A stretch of 64,000 bases of DNA. It comes from Flammula alnicola. Its lineage: Eukaryota > Basidiomycota > Agaricomycetes > Agaricales > Strophariaceae. The position numbers were made by a program, and so were the translations under genes. This document shows, in pieces, positions 1 through 9,116 of the stretch (positions are counted from its first letter, which is position 1; the number at the start of each line of letters is the position of its first letter). Under the pieces are notes generated by a model, which saw only the letters and a program-made list of their open reading frames with translations, searched no databases and was not told where the DNA came from. The stretch lies in assembly GCA_015499995.1 (NCBI GenBank), contig JADNRV010000020.1:1-64000 (forward strand), read 5' to 3'.

Positions 1-1
1 A

Positions 2-103
2 ATGACTGGACGAGAAACGGGCGCGCACATCCGCGCACTTATCGAAGAACTGGACGAAACCGAAAGAACTGACTGTTTGGATGACTTAGGAAAGGATTTT
101 TGA
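2..103 (+). CDS. Gag C-terminus of element A (partial)
   Basis: Only the last 33 codons of gag are inside the window. The frame starts at the left edge and ends with TGA at 101-103. The segment containing HIRALIEELDE matches HIRALIEDMEE at the end of gag in element B, which fixes the frame and identity. The CCHC knuckle that precedes this tail in element B would lie before position 1. The stop overlaps the pol frame, which lies in the -1 frame. Confidence 0.8.
   Translation: MTGRETGAHIRALIEELDETERTDCLDDLGKDF
97..103 (+). promoter_or_regulatory. Candidate -1 frameshift site at the gag/pol junction (element A)
   Basis: A run of five T (97-101) overlaps the gag stop TGA (101-103). The last gag codon TTT could re-pair one base back and continue as TTG ATT in the pol frame. 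Pol has no ATG before the one at about 184-186, at its residue 29, so re-initiation would lose the first part of the open frame. Element B has the same arrangement at 15883-15889. This is inferred from geometry; no slippage has been shown. Confidence 0.5.
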
Positions 104-3100
104 TTAGGGGGTACGATACAACGTGCGTAGCCTCCTATGTTCTCGTTCAATCTGTATTAGTAGCCGAAATAGAGAATAAGACTATGCTTTTACCTTGTTC
201 TCTTTCGAGTGAAAATACGCGAGAAGAAACCGTTGAAACCTCGGCCCTGCTGGACTCCGGAGCAGCAGGAACTTTTATGGACCAAAACTTTGCAAAGGAA
301 CACGAACTACGACCCCGACGACTACTCACTCCGATCAAAGCAAAAAACGTGGACGGGACTTACAACAAGAAAGGGACCATTACTCACTACGTCATAATGC
401 ACCTGACCCTGAACGGAAGAACCACCCTGACCAAATTCTTGATTACCGGCCTCGGCAAACAATCAATCATCTTAGGATATCCTTGGCTGGAAGATCTAAA
501 CCCCGATATTGACTGGCGATCAGGAACCCTGGCTTGGCGAGATCACTGGGACGATGCTCGAGTACAGAAACTGGAAACGGAAAACGAAACAGAACCGGCA
601 CTAAGATCCGACAGGAGCCCCACTTGTGAAGAGTATACTCCCACAATGAAGAGGACTGTCGAGACTGAAGAAATCGACCCGACGGCCGATCTGTTGATAT
701 CTTATATCAACGGAGAACTCACTTCAGAAGCAGAGGAAACCTGGATCAACGCCAAGACCACGGCAGCCCAAACCTTTGCCTTCGCAGAGAAAGAAGTCGC
801 CCCGAAGAAGACCTTGGAAGAAATGATTCCCCAAGAATACCGTGAATACATGGATCTATTCGACAAGAAAGCTGCCTCCCGATTCCCTGAGTCAAGACCA
901 TGGGATCACAAGATCGAGATGAAAGAAGGATTTGTACCCAAGTCCTTCAAAACCTACGCGCTTTCTCCGACAGAAGAAAAGAGACTTGGAGAATTCTTGA
1001 CGGAGAACCTGGACAAAGGATACATTCGACCCTCAAAATCCCTGATGGCCTCTCCCTTCTTCTATACCAACAAGAAGGATGGTGATCTCAGACCCTGCCA
1101 GGACTATCGCTTCCTGAACGAATGGACGATCCCGAACGCTTACCCGTTGCCCCTCATCCCCGAACTAATGGACAAACTGAAAGGAGCCAAGTACTTCACT
1201 AAGCTTGACATCCGATGGGGGTACAACAACGTCAGAATCAGAGACGGAGACCAATGGAAAGCTGCCTTCAAGACCAACAAAGGGCTTTTCGAACCTATGG
1301 TCATGTTCTTCGGCATGCGCAACTCACCAGCAACCTTCCAAGCGATGATGGACGACATTTTCAAGGATATGACGGACGAAACTCTGGACGAACACTGGAT
1401 CATAATCTATATGGACGACATCTTCCTCTTCTCTAGCAGCAGAGAGAAACTAAAGGGATACACTAAACGAGTCCTGCAAAGACTCCGAGACAACGACCTA
1501 TTCCTAAAGCCCGAAAAGTGTCTATTCGAACAGACAAAAATAGAATGGCTCGGAATGATTATCGAAGAAGGCCGGATCAGCATGGACCCTGCGAAATTGA
1601 AAGGAATCGCAGAATGGCCAGTTCCGCAAACCCTGAAACAAGTCCGATCATTTCTTGGTTTCGGCAACTTCTACCGGCGCTTTATCCGAGCCTATTCAGA
1701 AATAGCGAGAGCGCTAAACGAACTTCTGAAAAAGGACCAAAGATTCGAATGGACCGAAGCAGCGCAAACCGCCTTCGACACGCTCAAGGCTAAATTCACG
1801 GAAGAACCAGTACTTTTGATGCCTGATCCGACGAAACCCTTCCAAATTGAATGTGATGCTTCAAAATATGCCTCGGGCGCGGTGCTCTCCCAGCTAGATG
1901 TAAACGGTGCCAGACATCCTTGCGCATTCCTGTCGAAGACCTTCTCCCCAGCGGAACGAAACTATGAAATTTATGATCGAGAATTGCTGGCGATTATCAG
2001 AGCCCTGCAAGACTGGAGACATTATATCCAAGGATCACCACATACGACGACCGTACTCTCCGACCATAAGAATCTCACCTACTTCCGCTCGGCACAGCGA
2101 TTGAACCGAAGACAAGCACGATGGTCGTTATTACTATCGGAATACGACATCAAACTCGTTCATCAGGCCGGCACCAAGATGGTACAAGCCGATGCATTAT
2201 CTAGAAGACCAGACCATGTACCAGACGATGACAACGACAATGAAGACGTCACCCTTCTGCCAAATGACATGTTTATTCGACTTATCGACGTAGAACTGCA
2301 AGATAAAATCATGCAAACCGATAACCTCGACGACGAAGCCAGCAAAGCTGTCAAATTGCTGCTTGAACTCGGACCAGCAGAAGCTCGAAGAGAACTGCAA
2401 GACTGGACAATGGAATACAAGGACGACAAGAAATTACTCTTCTACAAAGGAAAAAACTATATTCCGAACGATCTATCACTCAGGCGCGACATTCTAAAAC
2501 GCTATCACGACTCTCCCACGGCAGGACACCCAGGAGAATTGGAAACATTCAACGCAGTCAGACAACACTATTGGTGGCCAGGACTTAGGACATTCGTCAA
2601 AAATTATGTCAGAGGATGCGGACCCTGCCAACAATTCAAAATCAACAGGACGCCCTCGAAACCGGCCCTACTCCCTGCGGAAGGACAAAACTCGAACAGA
2701 CCTTGGGCAGAACCGTCAATGGACTTTATCACGGATTTACCTCCGGTAGACGGATGCAATGCATTATTAGTCGTGGTCGACTATAAGTCTACGAAGGGGG
2801 TGATTGCTATACCCTGCTCAATTTCGATCGATCATGAAGGCACCGGTCAACTCTTATTGGACAACCTTTACAAAAGATATGGACTCCCCGACGCAATTAC
2901 CTCTGACAGAGACCCCCGATTCGCTGCGAAAGCCTTCCAGGAACTCCTGAAGCTACTTGGAATAAAGTCCAAATTGTCTACAGCCTTCCATCCTCAGACA
3001 GACGGCTCTACAGAAAGGTTTAATCAGGAAATTGAAGCCTACTTTTCAATCTACTGTTCATCCAATCCAACCACTTGGAAGAAAAACGTCGGAATTCTGG

Positions 3101-3762
3101 AATTCACCCACAACAATCGAAGACACGCAGACCGACAGAAGACTCCTTTCGAGCTATCCTTGGGTTACTCCCCCGTGCCTATACCCACTTCCTTCGAACA
3201 TACCGACTTCCCAGATGTAGAAGAAAGGCTCCGTCAGCTTGACAAGGATCGAAACGAAGCTCTAGCGGCTCATGAACTCGCTAGGGCCAGGATCGCGGAA
3301 CGGATTCGATCAAACTTTAAACCATTTAAACAAGGACAACTGGTATGGCTAGATTCCCGAAACCTGAAAATGCGCTACAACAAGAAAATGGCACCTAGAC
3401 GCGAAGGACCGTTCCCGATCAAAGACGTCCTAGGACCAGTAACGTATAGGCTAGAGCTCCCATCCACCTGGCGAATCCACGATGTCTTCCACGCCACCCT
3501 ACTCATGCCTTATGAAGAAAACGACGTACACGGTCCCAACTTCACCAGACCGCCACCAGACGACGTAGGAGGAGAACACGAGTATGAAGTGGAATCTATT
3601 ATTAACCACCGACGGTTCCGGAACAATCACTACAGATACCTTGTGAAATGGATCGGATATCCGATCACCGAAGCCACGTGGGAACCTGAGTCATCTTTTG
3701 ACAATGCACAGGATATCCTGCACGACTATCAACAGCGCCTGCACATCACTCACAACGATTAA
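100..3762 (+). CDS. Pol polyprotein of element A: PR-RT-RNaseH-IN-chromodomain
   Basis: This is one 1220-codon open frame with no stops. Visible in order: an aspartic protease active site DSG (about residue 52); reverse transcriptase with YMDD (about 437-440); RNase H beginning with DASKYASGAVL (about 586); an integrase zinc motif with histidines around 803 and the cysteine pair in GCGPC; an integrase core with aspartates in MDFITDLP and TSDRDPRF and a glutamate in the TERFNQE segment; and a C-terminal chromodomain from about residue 1161 (YEVESIINHRRF, ending in WEPESSFDNAQ). The domain order is that of Ty3/gypsy chromoviruses. There is no ATG at the 5' boundary, so expression as a gag-pol frameshift product is likely. 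Confidence 0.95.
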   Translation: MIRGYDTTCVASYVLVQSVLVAEIENKTMLLPCSLSSENTREETVETSALLDSGAAGTFMDQNFAKEHELRPRRLLTPIKAKNVDGTYNKKGTITHYVIMHLTLNGRTTLTKFLITGLGKQSIILGYPWLEDLNPDIDWRSGTLAWRDHWDDARVQKLETENETEPALRSDRSPTCEEYTPTMKRTVETEEIDPTADLLISYINGELTSEAEETWINAKTTAAQTFAFAEKEVAPKKTLEEMIPQEYREYMDLFDKKAASRFPESRPWDHKIEMKEGFVPKSFKTYALSPTEEKRLGEFLTENLDKGYIRPSKSLMASPFFYTNKKDGDLRPCQDYRFLNEWTIPNAYPLPLIPELMDKLKGAKYFTKLDIRWGYNNVRIRDGDQWKAAFKTNKGLFEPMVMFFGMRNSPATFQAMMDDIFKDMTDETLDEHWIIIYMDDIFLFSSSREKLKGYTKRVLQRLRDNDLFLKPEKCLFEQTKIEWLGMIIEEGRISMDPAKLKGIAEWPVPQTLKQVRSFLGFGNFYRRFIRAYSEIARALNELLKKDQRFEWTEAAQTAFDTLKAKFTEEPVLLMPDPTKPFQIECDASKYASGAVLSQLDVNGARHPCAFLSKTFSPAERNYEIYDRELLAIIRALQDWRHYIQGSPHTTTVLSDHKNLTYFRSAQRLNRRQARWSLLLSEYDIKLVHQAGTKMVQADALSRRPDHVPDDDNDNEDVTLLPNDMFIRLIDVELQDKIMQTDNLDDEASKAVKLLLELGPAEARRELQDWTMEYKDDKKLLFYKGKNYIPNDLSLRRDILKRYHDSPTAGHPGELETFNAVRQHYWWPGLRTFVKNYVRGCGPCQQFKINRTPSKPALLPAEGQNSNRPWAEPSMDFITDLPPVDGCNALLVVVDYKSTKGVIAIPCSISIDHEGTGQLLLDNLYKRYGLPDAITSDRDPRFAAKAFQELLKLLGIKSKLSTAFHPQTDGSTERFNQEIEAYFSIYCSSNPTTWKKNVGILEFTHNNRRHADRQKTPFELSLGYSPVPIPTSFEHTDFPDVEERLRQLDKDRNEALAAHELARARIAERIRSNFKPFKQGQLVWLDSRNLKMRYNKKMAPRREGPFPIKDVLGPVTYRLELPSTWRIHDVFHATLLMPYEENDVHGPNFTRPPPDDVGGEHEYEVESIINHRRFRNNHYRYLVKWIGYPITEATWEPESSFDNAQDILHDYQQRLHITHND

Positions 3763-3768
3763 CCCGAA

Positions 3769-4287
3769 ATGGCGCCTATCACCTTCTATACTTGGGTCCC
3801 ACCTTCCGAATTCGAAGACCTCTTCCCAGAATTACCTTACCACTCTCCCCGGTGTCCTTCGCTGTTCACAGAATGGAAACCAATCAATATCCCTCATGAT
3901 GATGGCACCATCGCAATCCAAAACCTCCAAGAAATCCGCCGCCAGTTAGAATGGCGCAGAGAGGAGTTAGAAGAATACATGAAAGAAGAACGCATCGGGA
4001 AAATACCAATCAGCCCAGAAGACGTCCCTCCCCTATGGCGAGTCATCAAAGAAACCCCCGATGCTCCTGCCCAAGTCATTCTGACTCAGAATGCTCCAAC
4101 GCTTTCCCTCTCTCCCGAACCCGCATCCCGATTCTCTATCACCCCGACCCAAGAAGACCCGACCCCGATGGCCTTTGGGCGAACGATTATCAAGAAGGCT
4201 CGGTCAGAACCGATCCTGTCATCACTTCGCAAGTTAACCAAGTCATTTGAAGACCTAACCAAGTCATTCCGGCAGCACACTAAATGA
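3769..4287 (+). CDS. Extra ORF 3' of pol in element A (172 aa, unknown function)
   Basis: It starts 6 nt after the pol stop. The protein is acidic/basic mixed and probably helical in the middle (Q-L-E-W-R-R-E-E-L-E-E-Y segment, residues about 62-75). A short block FTEWKPI (about residues 36-42) corresponds to FLDWKPV in the equivalent ORF of element B (20278-20787), and both ORFs directly follow the chromodomain. I do not recognise a family. Conservation of position and of this block in two diverged elements argues that it is a real gene rather than a chance frame. Confidence 0.6.
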   Translation: MAPITFYTWVPPSEFEDLFPELPYHSPRCPSLFTEWKPINIPHDDGTIAIQNLQEIRRQLEWRREELEEYMKEERIGKIPISPEDVPPLWRVIKETPDAPAQVILTQNAPTLSLSPEPASRFSITPTQEDPTPMAFGRTIIKKARSEPILSSLRKLTKSFEDLTKSFRQHTK

Positions 4288-4562
4288 GTCAGAGGATCAC
4301 TGGAGCCGTTGAAAGGGATTCCATAGCGTACAAAAATTGTATTTAAGCAGGACAAATTCCATCCTGCCACCCCATTCCCAAAGTCACTCAGACATGTCTG
4401 GGGCCTCTCAATATATCCAACAGATCGTCGATGCCAACGCTCAAGCTAGCGCGTTGGAACCAGTCAGGTCGACTTCTCCCACCCCGGTCCCTACCAGCTC
4501 TGACCCTGCGATAACCATCTCCTCAGCGACCTCGTCCCCCGCCACCGGCCCAAATCGGATTC

Positions 4563-4570
4563 CTATCCAC
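4563..4570. repeat. Left target-site duplication of the foldback element
   Basis: CTATCCAC here and CTATCCAT at 10530-10537 flank the inserted element with one mismatch. Both fit the nTnnnnAn pattern common for hAT-type insertions. The codons are in register on both sides (ATC CAC and ATC CAT), which supports this boundary to within 1-2 nt. Confidence 0.65.
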
Positions 4571-5991
4571 AGCCTTAGTAGCTAGAATTATATATGATAT
4601 CTAGGCCGTGGCCTAAAATACGTTATACATAGATGACAGGTTTGCCCCACTTAGGCCGTTGCCTAAGACCATGTAACACACTGTATATAGCATGCCGGAT
4701 GAGCCGGGGCAGGTTTTGCTCACCTTGTAGGCGGCGGGTAATAGTAAATACACATCAACAATGCATAGATTTGATGGGCGGGCACAAAATATGGTGCTGC
4801 ACATCGTTGGGGGCGCATTTGAGCGCGGGAAAAATTCCTTTAGGGTCTCTAAATATTATTTAATCTATTCTAGGTGTTGCCGCAGGTCGGGGAGGGCGGG
4901 AACGGGTGGATTGGCGCCCATGGCTTTGGATGACGCCCATTTGGGGCGGGGCTGATGGTAAACAGCTGTCAACAATGCAGCAAATGATGTCCGGGGTTGT
5001 ATTTTGGGTGCCGCTCATCGTCGCGCGCGCTTTTCGGTGGGGAAAAAATACCATTGCATAGCCCCAATTTTTCTCTATCCAAATCAGTCATTTGCGCGCC
5101 TTATGAGGGGCGGGACGGGGTGGATTGCAAAGGATGACTTTGGATGTAGTTCTAAAAATAACCCGGATTTCGGGAGGGCATCATTGCAATGACATCATTA
5201 TATTATTTCATGTTCCTGGCAAGCTATTTTTAATTCCGGGCACTTCGAAACTATTTTTAGTCCCAGACATCGGTCCGAAAATGACGTCGTGCACTCGGAA
5301 CATGGATGGCTTCCCAAATATAGATTTCGATATTTTTGACCTTTATTCACGCTTTCCCTTGCATATAATTGCATATTTGCATTCTGTAATTAAATGTAAA
5401 TGGATTAGATCCCTTTTAAGCTCAAGGGAGGGCAGGAAAGGGTGGATGCAGCTTTAGGTGCTCGGAGAGTGCTACGGAATAGCCTAGGATGAGTGATATA
5501 AATAGATTTCAAAAACTCCGAAATGTTTTTGCATTTCCTTGGCCTCTATTCTCCTGTCCCCTCAAGTCTATATATATATCTGCAATCTACAGATAAATAC
5601 AAACTGAATGATACCATTTTTATAGAGAAAGGATGGAGGGAAGGGGCGGAGGCAGCTCTGTGCAAGCTAGCATAGCATAGGATGGGCGCTAAAAATAGCG
5701 CTCATCAACTTCGAAAAGATTTACCATTCCTTGGCCGCTATTCATTTGTCCCGCCTCTTTTTTTTATCTAGTTGGAATCTACTCATAAATAGAAATCTAA
5801 TGATACCAAGTTTGTCAGGAACTGAGGGCGGGAACATGTAACTTGCATTACCATTTTTGCTGCTCATTCTCGATGCCCACTCTCGTAGTTATATGTCCGT
5901 TAATTTGTATATTATACTTTAAAGAAAGCTATTATACAATGTATATATAACAAAAGCCCAGAGTGCCATTACTAATGGCACTCTGGGCTTT
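4571..5991 (+). repeat. Left arm of the foldback element (long inverted repeat)
   Basis: This arm of about 1.4 kb is repeated in reverse complement at 9083-10529. It is mostly AT-rich with several moderately GC-rich blocks, and contains no gene. The match runs from the very end to the hairpin at 5953-5991. The arms differ by many substitutions and small indels, so the pair is old compared with the gypsy LTRs. Confidence 0.85.
5953..5991. repeat. Perfect hairpin, 19-bp stem with 1-nt loop
   Basis: AAAGCCCAGAGTGCCATTA at 5953-5971 pairs exactly with 5973-5991. It marks the inner border of the left arm. The same stem core (GCCCAGAGTGC) recurs as a hairpin at 9083-9116 on the inner border of the right arm. 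Confidence 0.9.
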
Positions 5992-6020
5992 GTATCTATT
6001 ACCCTCGGCCTCCCACTCCG

Positions 6021-6112
6021 AGCACACGGCGGGGGCTGCGACTCGCGAGCAGGACTCGGCGCGTGCAACTTGCAAGCACATGTTGCGAATGTCGCAGTTG
6101 CCGCCGTGTGCT
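6021..6112. repeat. Long interrupted stem in the GC-rich core
   Basis: AGCACACGGCGG (6021-6032) pairs with 6101-6112. Inside it, CTGCGAC (6036-6042) pairs with 6091-6097, giving one nested stem-loop of about 90 nt in the GC-rich part of the foldback element. Confidence 0.7.
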
Positions 6113-6800
6113 CGCGAGCATACTGCCTGCGCCTTTGCCGTTGCCTCGCCTTTATCCCACCTCATGTCCCTGCCCCGTCTCGCGTCGCCTGCATCGTATT
6201 GCTGGCCCTTCGTCGTCGCCTTGCAGCACTCGTCGTTGTTGCCGCAGAGGCGGGCCTCGTCGTTACAACTGCACGCTGCAGCCGCAGCGGCGACGTTGTT
6301 GTTGGAGGGGAAGCCGTGTCGGGTGATGCTGCAGCGGTAGCGGCAGCATCGTCGACTCGGCGTTGATGCACCCACGGTCGGGTTGTCGTTGGCACACCCG
6401 GTGCGTTGTGGTGTCAGACTCGTCGTGTTGTATTCGTTGCACAGCGTCATGGTGGTGTCATCGTTGGATGGTGTCGCGATGTGGTCTCCGTTACCCGCGG
6501 CGGCGAGCTGCGGTGGCGTGCGCCGTTTCGTTGTCGCGCCATCGTGTTGTCGTGCGCCGTGCGTGCCGCTCACCTGCCTTGCGCCACCCACTTTGCCCTG
6601 TCGGTGAGCCGTGGTAGGGGGAATGGTGCAGATGCTGGTGCGACCGACGGTGGTGGTGCTAACTGGGAGGTGGGAGCGGGGACACACCGTTTCGTGCCCA
6701 ACCGGATTCGACTAGGAGGAGGCTAGGGTGAGGACGGGACGAGGACGACGGTGGCCATTGTCATCGCATTGAAGCAGCAGTACTGCTGCTGCTTCTCCCC

Positions 6801-6840
6801 TTCCTCCTCCTCCTCCTCCTCCTCCTCCTCCTCCTCCTCT
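6801..6840. repeat. (TCC)n microsatellite
   Basis: About 13 tandem TCC units. This repeat accounts for the poly-Ser and poly-Glu reading frames seen here on the two strands. Confidence 0.95.
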
Positions 6841-7189
6841 ACACCAACCCCTTCGTCGTGTCGAAGCAGCAGCTCGCGTTCTTTGCAGTTGCTGGCGACG
6901 TTTGCTGGGTCGTGGTTTCGTCTGGAGAGTATCTTCTTTGCTGGATGCCGGCCCACATCCTCAAAGGCAGAGAGGGAGGGGCACACGGCGCGGGTGTCGA
7001 CCCGGTGGTGGATTGGAGCTGGCTGGCAGCACTGGAGAGGAAGATGGAAGTATGAGAACGAGATCAACGATGTTGAAAACTGTTGATCGTCGTTCGAGCG
7101 GAGTTTGAATATCCCGGGCCGTCGATAATTGGGTCTTCAGAGTCGTCGACAACGACACCGGGATGTTGAAATTAGCCAAGCAAGTAGTC

Positions 7190-7810
7190 AAACCCATATA
7201 ACTTTGAGAGATATAATAGAACTAATATACTCAAGTATAAATTTAAAACTTGAAATTTCCTATTTCCTGGAGAGTTATTGCGAATGACCATCAGAACGTG
7301 GTGATTTCGGGCTATTGAGATGGGCAAACTCGCCTTTTGGTCTCATTCTAAGTGTATCAAATTAAAATAATGCCCTAGACCTTTTGTATGAATTTCATAT
7401 AAAGTCTCTAGATAGTGTTTAAGGCTGAAGTGGGTTGTGCATTACACTAACTTCAAAATGCCATCTTTATGGCCATCTCTGATGTGAGATTATCACACTT
7501 CGTGTCTTTGTTGACTAGAAATCATGTACCATTGCGTACACTCTGAAGGAGACCGGCGAAAGGGAATATTGTTAAAGTAATACTTGTCTTCTATTAGACT
7601 AGCTATATTTTAGAGCCATCACAATACTCACAGCAGTACAAAGTGCGAGATAGGTGGTTTCAGAATGCCCGAAATCACCACGCTTTCAAGCCAACTTCGA
7701 TAGAGTAGTATTAGGAAGTCAAGCCCTTACTCGGACATGGTTAAATATTTATTTATTTCATATCTAAATGCATACCGATAATAAAATATACTTCTAACGT
7801 TCATTTCAGT
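7190..7810. other. AT-rich island inside the GC-rich core of the foldback element
   Basis: Composition changes abruptly from GC-rich to AT-rich and back. Within it, CGTGGTGATTTCGGGC (7297-7312) has an exact inverted copy at 7667-7682. There is no reading frame of note. It may be a smaller insertion nested in the core, but I could not find a clear target duplication. Confidence 0.4.
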
Positions 7811-7906
7811 GTTGTCCGAGACGTCCTCGACGATGAGAACGCCTCCAATGCTGGTCGGTCCGGCTTTGCCAACCAATCGGATCGACCTGGAAACAGCCGG
7901 ATATCA

Positions 7907-7933
7907 GATCAACGACACTGACCGTCGTTGATC
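7907..7933. repeat. Perfect hairpin, 10-bp stem
   Basis: GATCAACGAC (7907-7916) pairs exactly with 7924-7933 around a 7-nt loop. Confidence 0.85.
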
Positions 7934-8226
7934 TTGGTCTTCCACCACCACCACCATCCTCCCTCACTTCTACCTTGTCCCTCCTGCCCCTCAAGACCTC
8001 AAAAACACATGTAGTAAGTGTTTGATTACCTTTCATTTGATTTTATAACTGATTTAATGTCTAATCAGGTACTATACGACACTAACAAACCACAGCCACG
8101 TCGTGTGACCCCCACCTCTCTGAGGTACGTGGGCTGGTGTTCACGGGGATTTGGGAGGGTGAGAGGAGTGAAGGAAAATAAGGGGAGGCCCTATGTGAGG
8201 GAGACCCACCCGGTACGTCAGGAAAT

Positions 8227-8245
8227 GAGTCGCAATATGCGACTC
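8227..8245. repeat. Perfect hairpin, 8-bp stem, ATA loop
   Basis: GAGTCGCA (8227-8234) pairs with TGCGACTC (8238-8245). The stem extends outward with one mismatch. Confidence 0.8.
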
Positions 8246-8928
8246 GTTTCGAGATTTTCCTACCATAACCGCATCACTGACCCACGAGCTCCCTCTGTCT
8301 CCTTTCTCCAGGCTCGTTCGCTGTCATCGTTACCACCACCCTCGCCGCTGCCACGTTCCAGCTAACCCGCCATCATCCCCGCCTCCCATCCAACCAACCC
8401 AGCAAGCAAGATACCGCCTGCGCCTGCGCCCCCGCTGTCCGGCACCCACCACGGCCTTACACCACCCCCAAGCCCCATCTGCTGCGCTATTTGGCATCGC
8501 GCACCCCATTGCCTCCACCAGCGCCTCCCTTCCCACCACCGCATTTTGGCCTCCAAACCTATCAACAACGAGGACCAGCAGCAGCAGCGTCTCTGCTGCT
8601 TCACCACGACGAGGATCAAGAAGCGAACCAACACCAGCAGCACTACTGGTGCTTCGACGCAACGACGACGACGAGGCGAACCGGCAGCGGCGGTGGCACT
8701 GGTGTCACCGTCCATGGTGCACGAAATCGCTGCCGCTGCCGTATACCAATCACCAGCCTATCTGCCCCGCCGTTTGACACCGCGCCGTTGGACCTCACCA
8801 ACCTGGAGCCAAATAGGCTGCGACCACGCAACCCGGCCTGCCCCCTGTCAGCGCAACCGCCCACCTCGTCGATCAGCCACGGGCGTACGACATCCCCACC
8901 ACCCGCCCTTTGTTATACCCACAGGCCA

Positions 8929-8961
8929 AAGGAGGGACGACGAAGCCCGTCGTCCCTCCTT
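8929..8961. repeat. Perfect hairpin, 14-bp stem
   Basis: AAGGAGGGACGACG (8929-8942) pairs exactly with 8948-8961 around a 5-nt loop. A second perfect hairpin follows immediately. Confidence 0.88.
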
Positions 8962-8995
8962 GACTTCGAACGTCGTCTGTACGACGTTCGAAGTC
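8962..8995. repeat. Perfect hairpin, 15-bp stem, CTGT loop
   Basis: GACTTCGAACGTCGT (8962-8976) pairs exactly with 8981-8995. It directly abuts the preceding hairpin. Confidence 0.9.
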
Positions 8996-9082
8996 TCTTT
9001 TCGGCCGCTGCGATCATCCAATCGCATCCAAGGTAATTGCAGGTCAAGCAGCGGGAGAGTGGCAGGCGGGGATGATAGATAG

Positions 9083-9116
9083 ATGCCCAGAGTGCGCGAC
9101 ATGGCACTCTGGGCAT
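9083..9116. repeat. Perfect hairpin, 13-bp stem, inner border of right arm
   Basis: ATGCCCAGAGTGC (9083-9095) pairs exactly with 9104-9116 around an 8-nt loop. Its stem is related to the hairpin at 5953-5991, so each arm ends in a self-complementary hairpin. Confidence 0.88.

Noticed and set aside
5932..6726. Long open frames on both strands in the GC-rich core of the foldback element (up to 251 codons)
   Set aside because: They are low-complexity Ala/Arg/Cys/Thr-rich translations of biased triplets, overlap each other on both strands and show no domain or splice pattern.
6723..7086. Poly-Glu and poly-Ser frames
   Set aside because: Produced by the (TCC)n microsatellite at 6801-6840.
8330..9082. 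Several overlapping 110-181 codon frames
   Set aside because: Same region open in three or more frames because stops are rare in GC-rich triplet-biased DNA; no family resemblance.
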